IMG/VR virus record: IMGVR_UViG_3300041409_000269
Span: 1 to 38,095 of that record
Origin: a virus
Reading direction: 5' to 3' (one strand)
Length of the DNA: 38,095 nt
The notes beneath the pieces are model-generated. The model saw nothing but the letters and a program-made list of their open reading frames with translations. It did no database searches and was not told where the DNA came from. The position numbers and the translations under genes were made by a program. Shown here one piece after another: positions 20,670 through 28,770 of this stretch. Position 1 is the first letter of the stretch. Each line of letters starts with the position of its first letter.

Positions 20670-21958
20670 CCGGCTTCGCGCTCTTCTCTCTTCTTGGTGA
20701 GGTCGACCAGCACGCCTTCCATCGAATCCGCAGCCTCCCGCTGCGTCTCCATGAACGTGTGCACGTAGATATCGCTCGTCGTCGCCAACCGGGTATGCCG
20801 CAGCGTCTTCTGAACCACCTTCATGTCGACGCCCGCCGCGAACAGGTAGCTACCCGCCGCGTGCCGCAGATCGTGGATCCGTACCCGGCGGCCGATGCCC
20901 GACCGGTCGCACACCTCATCCCAGGCACGGTTCACGTTCCTCGGTTCGAGGGCGCTGCCTACCGTACTGGTGAACACGAGCCCGGCGTCGGCCCATGCCT
21001 TCGTCGCCTCACGCTCAGCGTCCTGCAGCTCTTTGTGGACCCTCAGGGCTTCCATCACGATCGGAGGAGTCGCCATCGTCGCCTTCGACGCCTCGGTCTT
21101 CAGGCTCTTCTCTACGAGCTGGCCCTTCCGTCGGCCGGTCTCCGGATCCTTCTCGCCGCGCAGCCGCTGGACCGACTTCTCCAGTCGTACAGTCCCGGCG
21201 TCGGTGTCGATGCCGTCCCAGCGCAGCCCGAGGCCCTCGCCGCGACGCAGGCCCAGTGCGAGCACGATGAGCCAGTACGCCCACAGTCGATCACCGGCCG
21301 CCGCCGCCAACAACTTGGTGGCCTCTTCCTTCGTGGGCGGTGTCGCTTCCTTCCGGTCCACGACCGGGGGGTCGACGAGCAGGGCGACGTTCCGCTTCGC
21401 GAGCTCCTCATCCACCGCATCCGCGAGAGCCTTCCGCAGAATCGCGTGACAGTACGCCACCGTGCGAGCCGACAGCACCTCAGGCGGCGGCAGCTCAGTC
21501 TCACCCGGCCGGAGCTTCGTCCGGGCCCGGCCTGACGGCTTCTTCTGCAGATCGAGCAGCCACGGCCGCAGGTGCGCGGGCTTCAGGTCGACCAGCTTCA
21601 CCTTCCCGAGCGCCGGGATGATGTGCTTCTCCGTGTTGTCCCGGTAGGAGTCGAGCGTCGTCTGTGCGATGCGGCCGGCGGCGACACGCTGGGGGAGTGT
21701 GACACCCAGCCACTGCTTTTCGAGGTACCGGCCGAGGGTGATGGAGCGGCCTACCGTGACCGGCTCCTGGTTCTCCAGCTCGGCGTAGAGCTTCTTGCGC
21801 TTCTCCGCTGCCTCTTTCGAGGTGTCGCCGTAGCAGGGCTTCCGCTTGCCGTTGGGCATGTACGCGACCGCGACCCACTTGCCGTCCGAGCTGCGCTGGT
21901 ATGGCTTGCTGTCACGGTTCCCGCGGGTCCGGGGCTTGCGTGCCTTCTTCTCCGTCAT
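20666..21958 (-). CDS. int: tyrosine-family site-specific integrase
   Basis: A 430-residue tyrosine recombinase. The N-terminal arm-binding part covers about residues 1-60 (YQRSSDGKWVAVAYMPNGKR), the core-binding SAM-like domain about 65-185, and the catalytic domain follows. Catalytic residues are visible: Arg in LGLRRGEGLGLRW, His-x-x-Arg in IHDLRHAAGSYLFAAGVD, His in KTLRHTR and the nucleophile Tyr in TSDIYVHT. It lies about 700 bp from attP, with the metalloprotease and RHH genes between. The ATG at 21958 has GGAGA upstream and lies inside the end of the XRE gene (47-base overlap). Confidence 0.95.
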   Translation of the reverse strand: MTEKKARKPRTRGNRDSKPYQRSSDGKWVAVAYMPNGKRKPCYGDTSKEAAEKRKKLYAELENQEPVTVGRSITLGRYLEKQWLGVTLPQRVAAGRIAQTTLDSYRDNTEKHIIPALGKVKLVDLKPAHLRPWLLDLQKKPSGRARTKLRPGETELPPPEVLSARTVAYCHAILRKALADAVDEELAKRNVALLVDPPVVDRKEATPPTKEEATKLLAAAAGDRLWAYWLIVLALGLRRGEGLGLRWDGIDTDAGTVRLEKSVQRLRGEKDPETGRRKGQLVEKSLKTEASKATMATPPIVMEALRVHKELQDAEREATKAWADAGLVFTSTVGSALEPRNVNRAWDEVCDRSGIGRRVRIHDLRHAAGSYLFAAGVDMKVVQKTLRHTRLATTSDIYVHTFMETQREAADSMEGVLVDLTKKREEREAG

Positions 21959-22658
21959 CGCCGGTCTCCATCTCCTCGGAACGCCGAACGGCCTTCGCCT
22001 CTGCCTGCTGGACCGCGACGGCGTCGGCCTTGCTCATGCCGATGGTCTCCCTATTGGCGACGGCTAGCTCACGGAACAGGGTGACAATGTGCGACGGCAA
22101 ATCCGACTGCGCTGCCTCAACGCCTGTAGCCGCCGTGTCGTCGGCCAGTGACGCGAGCGCGAGCAGCTTGGCGAGCCGCTGACGCTCCTCCTCGATACGG
22201 CGCTGGTAGTACCGCATGAAGGCGGGCTTCTCGGTGTCGTCGATCGGCGCTTCCCAGATCATGCGCTCGGCGGGGTCGACTGCCGCGGGGGGTTCGGGCA
22301 CCTCGGCCTGGCGTACAGCATCCGCGGAGACGTAGCCGGCCAGGACCAGCAGCGGCTCGAGTTGTGTCTTGGTGAGCGTCGACACCCTGGCCAAGTGTTC
22401 GACGCTGGGCCGGCTGCCTCGACGCCATCGGCTGACGATGCTCTGGTCTATGCCGAGTGCGCGTGCGAGATCAGCGTCGCGGCTGTAGCCGAGGGCTCGC
22501 GTCATCCCGGTCAGCCAGTCGATGAACTGGTCTGGGGTGCTGTTGTTGGCGGGCAAGGGATCCTTCCAGGGTGGTTCGCTGTGTGCGTCTGTGCGCATCA
22601 ACCTAGCTACCGGCTTGCGTGCCCGCAATCTTTCACGCCAGAAAGCAAGGACTGACAT
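21912..22658 (-). CDS. XRE-type HTH regulator, candidate lysogeny repressor
   Basis: Up to 248 residues from ATG 22658; a shorter form from ATG 22598 (MRTDAHSEPPW) is possible and neither has a convincing ribosome-binding site. A helix-turn-helix lies around residues 60-82 (DADLARALGIDQSIVSRWRR). A helical region with ETGDDGEEG-rich tail follows; no LexA-type peptidase domain is visible. It immediately precedes integrase and is divergent from the early operon at 23098, where a lysogeny repressor is expected. The missing self-cleavage domain would fit control by a separate protease, possibly the M41-like protein. Confidence 0.75.
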   Translation of the reverse strand: MSVLAFWRERLRARKPVARLMRTDAHSEPPWKDPLPANNSTPDQFIDWLTGMTRALGYSRDADLARALGIDQSIVSRWRRGSRPSVEHLARVSTLTKTQLEPLLVLAGYVSADAVRQAEVPEPPAAVDPAERMIWEAPIDDTEKPAFMRYYQRRIEEERQRLAKLLALASLADDTAATGVEAAQSDLPSHIVTLFRELAVANRETIGMSKADAVAVQQAEAKAVRRSEEMETGDDGEEGTQAPDPREP

Positions 22659-23097
22659 GGCTCCGGTGGGGTGGATCTAGCGAACGCACTTCGGTGCCGA
22701 TAGATGCGAATGCTCCTACCTGCGGTGATCCTCGGAGTCCGGTTCTCCTCATCCATATGTGGATAGCCAGCCGGTTTCCACTAGTTCTCCACTACGCAGC
22801 CTAGGACTGGGAGTCGTAGACGGGTGCCCTAGTGCGTCCTTGAGCAGGGCTCTTGCGTATCCGTCAACGTTGCTGGCGAACATTTTGGCGACGCGCCAGT
22901 GTCGAGTTGGCAATCGGGCGGAGTCCATGGCACTCTTTGGGTGTCGATAGGTCGACAAGACTGGTCATCGACACGGCGACTCCACGTGCCGACAACTGAA
23001 AAGGGCCCAGCAGGATGTTTCGCCGAGTTCGCACCCCGGCGCCCGCTGGGCCCGTCACCACCCCGTCCGGCCTCTCACAGCACGTCAGGAGCAGCAC
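22659..23097. promoter_or_regulatory. divergent control region between XRE regulator and early operon
   Basis: About 440 bases without a credible gene. GTGTCGAT (22941-22948) and ATCGACAC (22967-22974) are perfect 8-bp arms around an 18-base centre that contains GTCGAC, an operator-like dyad. GGGCCCAGC (23003-23011) and GCTGGGCCC (23045-23053) are 9-bp arms around a 33-base loop, 45 bases before the next start, placed like an attenuator or terminator in the early leader. No clear -35/-10 pair stands out. Confidence 0.5.
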
Positions 23098-23520
23098 GTG
23101 AAAGATACTGCACGCGTCCCATGCAGTCCTATCCCCCCCGGGGATACGGGCATAAAGGTTCGGTCTCGCCGCCTCCCAGCCGCGACCCCCGCCTACCTCG
23201 GCACCCTCACCAGCCGCAACCAACTCTCCCACGCCTTCGCGGACGGCACACTCCTGCCCGTCATCGCCGGTGGCAGCGTCGGCACCGTCGAGGTCGAGAA
23301 GCCCAGCCTGCTCACCATCCCGGAGTTCGCCGCAGAGATCCGCGTCGCGCGAAGCACCGCCTGGCGGATGGTCAAGAACCGCGAGATCGAGACCATCGTC
23401 GTCGGCAGGAACTCGCGCCGCATCCCGCGTCAGGCGCTCGACGAGTACATCGCGAAGCGCCGCGCCGAGGCGAAGGCGTTCATGACCTCGCGCGGCGAAC
23501 CCGTCGCCCAGCCCGGGTGA
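23098..23520 (+). CDS. excisionase-like helix-turn-helix protein
   Basis: A 140-residue protein from GTG 23098, six bases after CAGGAG. The C-terminal part (LTIPEFAAEIRVARSTAWRM, then VKNREIETIVVGRNSRRIPR and a following ALDEYIAKRR) is the compact MerR/excisionase-type HTH seen in phage Xis proteins. The N-terminal 65 residues are unrecognised. It is the first plus-strand gene across from the XRE regulator and is ahead of replication, so it may be the excisionase or an early activator. Confidence 0.75.
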   Translation: MKDTARVPCSPIPPGDTGIKVRSRRLPAATPAYLGTLTSRNQLSHAFADGTLLPVIAGGSVGTVEVEKPSLLTIPEFAAEIRVARSTAWRMVKNREIETIVVGRNSRRIPRQALDEYIAKRRAEAKAFMTSRGEPVAQPG

Positions 23521-23669
23521 CCAGCTCCACCACCGCGAGACACACCCCCATCCCTTCTGCGAACCCCTCACGTAACGGCCACACCACTTCCCCCCTGGTG
23601 GCCGTGAATTCCCAGTCATCAGTTCGACCCTTGTGGTCGAACTCCAGATCGATTGTGGGGAACTCCCGA

Positions 23670-23951
23670 GTGCAGGACATCGAACCGCCGGGCGGATGCG
23701 CCCTCAATGGGCCCGGTGCGGAACGTCTCCTCGACGGCATCATGATGTGCCGATCTGTCGCCATCTACGCGGTGTGCAAGTGGTTCGACCTCAGCGTCGA
23801 CCTCGGCACCTCGCAAGCCAGTAACGATCAGTGGAGCTACGACGCAGCCACCGTCAGGGAAGTCGAGCGGCTGCGCGCAACCCTCCACGCTGCGGTGGAC
23901 GCCACCGCGGACCTGAAGCTCTCCATCGGGGCGCAGAGGCGGATCCAGTGA
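23670..23951 (+). CDS. hypothetical protein (93 aa)
   Basis: GTG 23670 follows GTGGGGAA by seven bases; the frame is open further upstream but without a better start. The protein has a central helix (GIMMCRSVAIYAVCKWFDLS) and a C-terminal amphipathic helix (ATVREVERLRATLHAAVDAT). It overlaps the Prim-Pol start as GTGA, so it belongs to the replication operon. Function unknown; start uncertain. Confidence 0.6.
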   Translation: MQDIEPPGGCALNGPGAERLLDGIMMCRSVAIYAVCKWFDLSVDLGTSQASNDQWSYDAATVREVERLRATLHAAVDATADLKLSIGAQRRIQ

Positions 23952-24889
23952 CCGCCGCCACCCTGGCAGGTGCGGACACACGCGACTGGGCTATGCGCCT
24001 CGCAGACGAGGGCCTCGCCGTGTTCCCGGGTGCTATCCCGAGCGGCGACAGCCACGGACACGAGCCCGGATCCAAGAGCGACTGCCAGCGCTGCAAGGCG
24101 GAGAAGCAGCCGGTGATCACGGACTGGCCGAACAAGGCGACCAGCGACAAGGCGATCATCTCCGCGCACTGGCGCCCCCGGGCGAACATCGGAGTCGGCT
24201 GCCGGAAGTCCGGACTCCTCGTCATCGACCTCGACCGCCACAACCCGGCAGCAGACGGGATCGACACGTTCACCCAGCTCTGCGAGACGCACCGGGAACC
24301 GTGGCCGCAGACCTTCACAGTGCCCACGCCCGGCAACGGGCTGCACCTGTACTTCTGGGCACATCCCGGACGGCAGCTCGGCAACAGCTCAAAAAAGCTC
24401 GGCCCCGGCATCGACACCCGCGGCCCCGGCTCCGGCAACGGAGGCGGATACGTCCTCGGCCCCGGCTCCGTAGTCGGCGGCAAGGCGTACACGATCATCC
24501 GCGACGAGCCGATAATCCCGCTCCCGGGGTGGCTGGTCGAGCTCCTCGACCCGCCCCGGCCCGCACCAACGCCCATGGCCGGGCAGACCATACGAGTCGG
24601 AGATAAGTACCTGCGGAACGCGCTCGGCGGCGAGGTGCAACGCATCATCGACTGCGGATCTCAGCCGGGCTCCGGCCGGAACAACCAGCTGAACGCCTCC
24701 GCTTTCTCCCTCGGGCAGCTCGTCGGCGCGGGACTCCTCAACCAGGTCACGGTTGAAACTGCGTTGTACGCCGCCGCTGAAGCTGTCCACCTCGTGCACG
24801 ACGACGGGCATGTGCAGGTCGTGAAGACGATCAACTCCGGGCTTACCGCTGGCATGCGCGAACCGCGATCCGTGCGAGGTGCCCGGTGA
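23948..24889 (+). CDS. bifunctional DNA primase/polymerase (Prim-Pol)
   Basis: A 313-residue archaeo-eukaryotic-primase-type protein. The N-terminus has the Prim-Pol lead-in (WAMRLADEGLAVFPGAIPSG, then ITDWPNKATSD and IISAHWRPRANIGVGC). Catalytic DLD is in LLVIDLDRH and the catalytic His in PTPGNGLHLYFW. GIDTRGPGSGNGGGYVLGPG and a following PGWLVELL match the rest of the domain (to about residue 205). The C-terminal 100 residues are helical. It would prime phage replication with the helicase-like protein next to it (GTGA overlap). Prim-Pol replication modules occur both in actinobacteriophages and in actinobacterial integrative elements. Confidence 0.9.
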   Translation: MTAATLAGADTRDWAMRLADEGLAVFPGAIPSGDSHGHEPGSKSDCQRCKAEKQPVITDWPNKATSDKAIISAHWRPRANIGVGCRKSGLLVIDLDRHNPAADGIDTFTQLCETHREPWPQTFTVPTPGNGLHLYFWAHPGRQLGNSSKKLGPGIDTRGPGSGNGGGYVLGPGSVVGGKAYTIIRDEPIIPLPGWLVELLDPPRPAPTPMAGQTIRVGDKYLRNALGGEVQRIIDCGSQPGSGRNNQLNASAFSLGQLVGAGLLNQVTVETALYAAAEAVHLVHDDGHVQVVKTINSGLTAGMREPRSVRGAR

Positions 24890-26502
24890 CGGCAGCGGCA
24901 ACGGTAACGAACATCGTGGAACTCTCGTTGGCCGCGGGCGGCCAGCTCGTGCACCGTCGGATCAACATCACGATCGAGCCGGACGCGGTCCGTGAGATCG
25001 GTGACGCAATCTGCACCAAGGCCATCCCCGACCTGTACCTCAGGTCCGGATGCGTGACCCGCGTACTCGTCATCGATGACGGTGTTTCGCCCAAGCTGAT
25101 CATGCGACCCGTCGATGCGGACTCCCTCCGGCAGCTCCTCGCGGCGTACACGGACTGCTACCGAGAACGCGCAGTCAAGGACAAGGACGGCAACACCGAG
25201 ATCCGAGAGACCAAGGTGTTGCCGACCGTCAGTGTCGCGAAGGCTGTGCTCAGCGCCGCCGAGTGGCCAGGCCTGCCGCTGCTCGCCGGCGTCACCCCGT
25301 TCCCGGTGATCCGCACAGACGGCACCCTCCAAAGCGACGAGGGCTACGACGAGCGCACCCGACTCTTCTACCGGCCCGCCTTCAAGGTCCGCGATGTTCC
25401 CGACGTCCCCAGCGCAGACGCGGTCAAGTGGGCGAAGGACTTCATCCTCGGGCAGGTCATCCGCGACGTCTGCTTCGACGGATCGGCGAGCAAGGCGAAC
25501 TACCTGGCGTTGCTCGTCACGCCGCTGCTGAGGCTGTACCTCGGCGGGCTGCCGCCGCTCGGCGTCATCAGCGCCGTCACAAGGGGCAGCGGCAAGACTC
25601 TGCTGACGGAGATCCTCAAGGCCGTCTACGGGGCCAACCTCAAGCCGTGGCCCAAGCATGACGAGGAGATGGGCAAGGTCATCACGGCGACGCTGAAAGA
25701 CGACGTCGAGCCCGTGATGGTGTTCGACAACGTCGGCCCATTCGACACCGTGGAGCACGCCACGCTCGCCGCCGTGCTCACGACGAAGGAATGGTCAGGC
25801 AGGCTCCTCGGCGCCACAGCCACCTACGGCGGGGTCAATGACCGGCTGTGGTGCGTCACTGGCAACAACATCGCCCTCGGCGGAGACATCGCCTCCCGGT
25901 CCATCCTCGTGCGCCTCGACCCGCAGATGGAGAACCCCGACGAGCGGACCGACTTCGTCATCAAGAACATCTGGGCGTGGCTTGAGCAGGACGAGAACCG
26001 CTCTAACCTCCTCGCCGCCCTCTTGATCCTCGTCCGCGCCTGGATCGTCGCAGGGGCGCCCAGAGACACCAGCTTGAGCATGCGGAACTTCACCGCCTGG
26101 GCGCAGGCGATGAGCGGGTTCCTAGCCCACCACGGCATCGAGGGGTTCCTGAAGAACAAGCAGGAACTAGCCATCAGCGACGACGACGAGGCGTCCACGT
26201 CCGCGTTCCTCGCCAGGTGGTACGAGAAGTACGGGGAGACGAAGAAGAGCGCAGCGGACCTCGTGGACAGCGCTCGCGGTCAGATCATCGGCGTCGACTG
26301 GCACGACCCGTGGGACGGAGTGTTCCCCACCAAGCCGGACGGAAAGCCGTTCACCAGCAAGGGACTCGGCCGCTACCTCAAGGCCCGAGACCGGCGACGC
26401 TTCGCCGGCTTCATGGCCGAGCGAGAGCAGGACAAGCACTCCAAGGTCAACTACTACTCGGTCCGCAAGGTCGAGACGGCTACCCAGGCGAGGCTGTCGT
26501 GA
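24886..26502 (+). CDS. replicative P-loop ATPase / helicase-like protein
   Basis: A 538-residue protein from GTG 24886. Walker A is AVTRGSGKTLL (around residue 231) and Walker B PVMVFDNVGPFD (around 285). VNDRLWCVTGNNIALGGDIA resembles the sensor-1 region of phage/plasmid helicases, and ILVRLDPQMENPDERTDF follows as in DnaB-unlike, D5- or plasmid-Rep-type ATPases. A C-terminal helical domain precedes the putative origin. It probably loads at the repeat cluster just downstream and works with the Prim-Pol. Precise superfamily (SF3, D5-like or AAA+) is not settled here. Confidence 0.82.
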   Translation: MTAAATVTNIVELSLAAGGQLVHRRINITIEPDAVREIGDAICTKAIPDLYLRSGCVTRVLVIDDGVSPKLIMRPVDADSLRQLLAAYTDCYRERAVKDKDGNTEIRETKVLPTVSVAKAVLSAAEWPGLPLLAGVTPFPVIRTDGTLQSDEGYDERTRLFYRPAFKVRDVPDVPSADAVKWAKDFILGQVIRDVCFDGSASKANYLALLVTPLLRLYLGGLPPLGVISAVTRGSGKTLLTEILKAVYGANLKPWPKHDEEMGKVITATLKDDVEPVMVFDNVGPFDTVEHATLAAVLTTKEWSGRLLGATATYGGVNDRLWCVTGNNIALGGDIASRSILVRLDPQMENPDERTDFVIKNIWAWLEQDENRSNLLAALLILVRAWIVAGAPRDTSLSMRNFTAWAQAMSGFLAHHGIEGFLKNKQELAISDDDEASTSAFLARWYEKYGETKKSAADLVDSARGQIIGVDWHDPWDGVFPTKPDGKPFTSKGLGRYLKARDRRRFAGFMAEREQDKHSKVNYYSVRKVETATQARLS

Positions 26503-26847
26503 CCGGCTGCGGGGTTTACACAGGGCTCTGCGGGGTTTGTTGCGGGGTTTGCGGGGCGGCAAAAACGCTAAACCCCGCAAGGGCTTTGGCAGATCAGAGT
26601 ACCTATAACCCCCCCTTGCGGGTTCTTGCGGGTAGTAAATCGAGATCTAAGCGCGTACACGCCCGCGCACACACCCACGCACATGCATGCGCGGCGGTCC
26701 GGATAACTACCCGCAAGAACCCGCAAACCCCGCAAACGGCCTCTGGCCTGCGGATCTCTCTGCGGGGTTTGGGCAGCGGAAGCCCGTTCAATACCCGCAA
26801 CCAATACCCGCAGACCCCGCGGACGGACCCCACGGCGGCATCCACCA
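26503..26847. repeat. repeat-rich noncoding region, candidate replication origin
   Basis: TGCGGGGTTT occurs four times directly (26508, 26529, 26541, 26761) and twice inverted (26570-26579, 26725-26734). A perfect 21-bp inverted repeat lies at 26616-26636 and 26706-26726 (arm core TTGCGGGTTCTTGCGGG) with 69 bases between. Further CCCGCA/TGCGGG pieces and a short A-rich stretch (CAAAAACGCTAAA) lie among them. Position directly after the Prim-Pol/helicase pair supports an origin. The long inverted repeat could also form a terminator-like structure between operon segments. Confidence 0.62.
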
Positions 26848-27411
26848 ATGGCTAGCTCACTCGCGGATCAGCTCGCGGACCTCATCGCGGCACGCGTAGC
26901 CGAAGCGACAGAGCGGCGACAGACACGCAACGCCCAGCGAGCCCAGATGGCCCCACGTCGCACTGCCGGCCTGGCCAAGCGCCACGCCGCCAAACTCGCC
27001 CGGATGAAGGAGACACCTATGGACCCCACACCTAGCTACCTCACCGAGGTGCGGAGCTTCGACCACGACGCGCTCTCGCACTTCCCGGCCTACCTCCGCC
27101 TCCGCCAGGCGCTCAGCGACCTCGCCAACGAGGTGAGCGAAGAAGCGGAGATCAAACTCCCGTACTGGCTGGACGCCATGCACGACATGGCGTTGACCAC
27201 CCCCTACGGCGACATGTGCTCCCGCTGTACCAAGCAGTGCATCCGCGAGCACCAGCACTCACATGCCGAGCGCGTCGACTGCGAGCTGTACAGCATCTAC
27301 TGGCCGCACGCTGTGACCCGCGACGGCAACAACGTCAAGGGCACCTACCGCTGCGTACAGGGCCACGCGTGGCCCTGTGGCTACGCCGTGGATGTCATGA
27401 GGTACCTCTGA
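26848..27411 (+). CDS. putative zinc-binding protein (187 aa; possibly 130 aa)
   Basis: Two starts are plausible in one frame: ATG 26848, giving a basic N-terminal helix (EATERRQTRNAQRAQMAPRR), and ATG 27019, which has an excellent AAGGAG six bases upstream and gives 130 residues. Both may be used. The C-terminal part carries CSRCTKQCIREHQHSHAERV and a following C, then YRCVQGHAWPCGY, a Cys/His set that could hold two zinc ions. No family is recognised. The stop overlaps the next ATG as TGATG. Confidence 0.68.
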   Translation: MASSLADQLADLIAARVAEATERRQTRNAQRAQMAPRRTAGLAKRHAAKLARMKETPMDPTPSYLTEVRSFDHDALSHFPAYLRLRQALSDLANEVSEEAEIKLPYWLDAMHDMALTTPYGDMCSRCTKQCIREHQHSHAERVDCELYSIYWPHAVTRDGNNVKGTYRCVQGHAWPCGYAVDVMRYL

Positions 27412-27704
27412 TGAACCCCAGGCCGAACCTCGCGCCAGTGAAGACCGCCCGATACGTCGGCGGCCCGCTCGACGGCCAGACCGTCGAGAAGACCGGAGGC
27501 CGCTGGTCCGTCTACCGAGATGACGACGGCCAGCCGATCAGCACGACACGCGGCGACAAAGAGTTCTACGCCCGTCCCCGCGTCGGAATGCCGCTGACCC
27601 GCTACTACCACCACCAGCAGAACGTTCGCAGTGGCGCCTTGCCTCTCGGGGACCTCTACATCCACGCCTCGGCATGGTTCGACTGGATGGACTCGAACCA
27701 GTGA
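27411..27704 (+). CDS. hypothetical protein (97 aa)
   Basis: ATG 27411 overlaps the previous stop. Near the N-terminus is ARYVGGPLDGQTVEKTGGRW, a glycine-turn motif seen in many small actinobacteriophage proteins of unknown role; WSVYRDDDGQPIS and YIHASAWFDWMD follow. It is predicted soluble and beta-rich. It belongs to the run of small early genes after the origin. Confidence 0.68.
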   Translation: MNPRPNLAPVKTARYVGGPLDGQTVEKTGGRWSVYRDDDGQPISTTRGDKEFYARPRVGMPLTRYYHHQQNVRSGALPLGDLYIHASAWFDWMDSNQ

Positions 27705-27739
27705 AGACCGCCATTGCGCCCCCCAAAGGAGGACATGTG

Positions 27740-27952
27740 ATGCCCAAGCCGAACCTTGTCGCCGTGAGCCGAAAGCCGCGCTGCCGGGTGCTGAACCGCA
27801 CCAACGACCGATGCACGAACCCGGTCATCGATGACGACCCCGCCGCGCCGCAGTACTGCGTCCACCACGCCTACCAGGCGGCGAAGCTCCTCGAAGACTC
27901 CGGTGCCCTGACCCTGCTGTTCACCCTCCCACCGAGCATGAGGACGACTTGA
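27740..27952 (+). CDS. small zinc-finger-like protein (70 aa)
   Basis: ATG 27740 follows AAAGGAGGA (27725-27733); GTG 27737 is equally possible. PRCRVLNRTNDRCTNPVIDD, then QYCVHH, gives a C-x(9)-C...C-x-x-H pattern like the short zinc fingers many actinobacteriophages encode (often reading C-x-x-x-G-x-x-C...C-x-x-H). A C-terminal hydrophobic stretch follows. It could bind nucleic acid or an enzyme; role unknown. Confidence 0.65.
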   Translation: MPKPNLVAVSRKPRCRVLNRTNDRCTNPVIDDDPAAPQYCVHHAYQAAKLLEDSGALTLLFTLPPSMRTT

Positions 27953-28053
27953 TGGACACCACGACCGCCGCTCTCATCCTCGCCGGCCTCGCCGTCCTGT
28001 TCATGTGGGGCTTCTACCTCGGCTACCAGTTCGGGCGCACCACCGACCGATGA
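27952..28053 (+). CDS. 33-residue single-pass membrane protein
   Basis: A very short gene that overlaps the previous stop as TGATG. The protein is almost all one membrane helix (AALILAGLAVLFMWGFYLGY) with a short basic tail (FGRTTDR), so N-out/C-in topology is expected. Coupling and the clean helix support reality despite its size. Small phage membrane peptides like this can modulate host membrane proteins; none is identified. Confidence 0.62.
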   Translation: MDTTTAALILAGLAVLFMWGFYLGYQFGRTTDR

Positions 28054-28066
28054 CCAACACGACGAA

Positions 28067-28095
28067 GGCCGGGCCTGCTGCTGACAGGCCCGGCC
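28067..28095 (+). terminator. strong intra-operon hairpin
   Basis: GGCCGGGCCTG (28067-28077) and CAGGCCCGGCC (28085-28095) make a perfect 11-bp stem with a CTGCTGA loop. There is no T-run. AGGAGG and the next start follow within 17 bases, so it may act as a partial terminator, mRNA-stability element or leader structure. Confidence 0.6.
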
Positions 28096-28111
28096 ACGAC
28101 AGGAGGATCTC

Positions 28112-28429
28112 ATGACGAGCCGCGCAAATTTGCGGAGACTGCTCGCCGCGCAGTTCAACGTCTCACCACGCTTGCTCGACTACGCCCATGAGGTCAACAC
28201 CAAGGGCATCCCCGAACTCGGCGAGATGGTGATGGCGGGCACCCTGTCCGTCTCCGTCGCCGCCCTGCTCTCCAGAGAGGCACCGGACCGGCAGCGAGAG
28301 ATCCTCGCGACCACGCCACCGAGGAAGATTCGCGCAGCCCTGAAATCGTACGACGACACCCCGCCGCCCTGTCCGCACTGCAACGGCACGGGGAAGGCGA
28401 CCGGCCGCGACCTGGAGGACCTGACATGA
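28112..28429 (+). CDS. small ParB/HTH-like protein with zinc-ribbon tail (105 aa)
   Basis: ATG 28112 follows AGGAGG. The helical part (AHEVNTKGIPELGEMVMAGT, then LSVSVAALLSREAPDRQREI) resembles the HTH segment used by ParB/KorB-type and small phage proteins (recurrent G-x-(I/L)-x-V-x-x-A-x-x-L pattern). It ends in PCPHCNGTGKA, half of a zinc ribbon. No nuclease or ParB N-terminal box is present. DNA binding is inferred only. Confidence 0.65.
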   Translation: MTSRANLRRLLAAQFNVSPRLLDYAHEVNTKGIPELGEMVMAGTLSVSVAALLSREAPDRQREILATTPPRKIRAALKSYDDTPPPCPHCNGTGKATGRDLEDLT

Positions 28430-28713
28430 CCGACATCGCCATACCGAGCAACGAGAACATCCTCAGGTTCTGCAACGCGCTGCTCACCGCCCGGGATGAC
28501 TTCGACCTCGTCAACCAGGTCATCGCCCAAGAGCTTGCCGACCAGGCCGAGTTCCTGCACTCGACGTACCTCATGGTCGTCCTGCGCACCGTCGTCACGG
28601 AGTTCTACGCGCCGGCCGCTGCCCGCCTCGACCACGAGATCGGCGACGGCTTCGTAGACACCGGACTCGCAGTCCAGGGCGCAGCCAACGAGGGCGTCGA
28701 CCTCAACCACTGA
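28426..28713 (+). CDS. hypothetical helical protein (95 aa)
   Basis: ATG 28426 overlaps the previous stop by four bases (ATGA). The protein is all-helical by composition (NILRFCNALLTARDDFDLVN; FLHSTYLMVVLRTVVTEFYA) and acidic. Not recognised. It is co-translated with the gene before it. Confidence 0.65.
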   Translation: MTDIAIPSNENILRFCNALLTARDDFDLVNQVIAQELADQAEFLHSTYLMVVLRTVVTEFYAPAAARLDHEIGDGFVDTGLAVQGAANEGVDLNH

Positions 28714-28770
28714 CCCACAACCACAAGGGCGACGTCACCTACCCACCCTGAACGGACCGGGGGAACCACC

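Noticed and set aside
22749-22958. 69-codon minus-strand frame in the XRE/early intergenic region
   Set aside because: TTG start without ribosome-binding site, runs over an operator-like dyad, product unrecognisable.
24661-25758. 365-codon open frame on the minus strand opposite the helicase-like gene
   Set aside because: Antisense to Walker A/B-containing protein; composition of a shadow frame.
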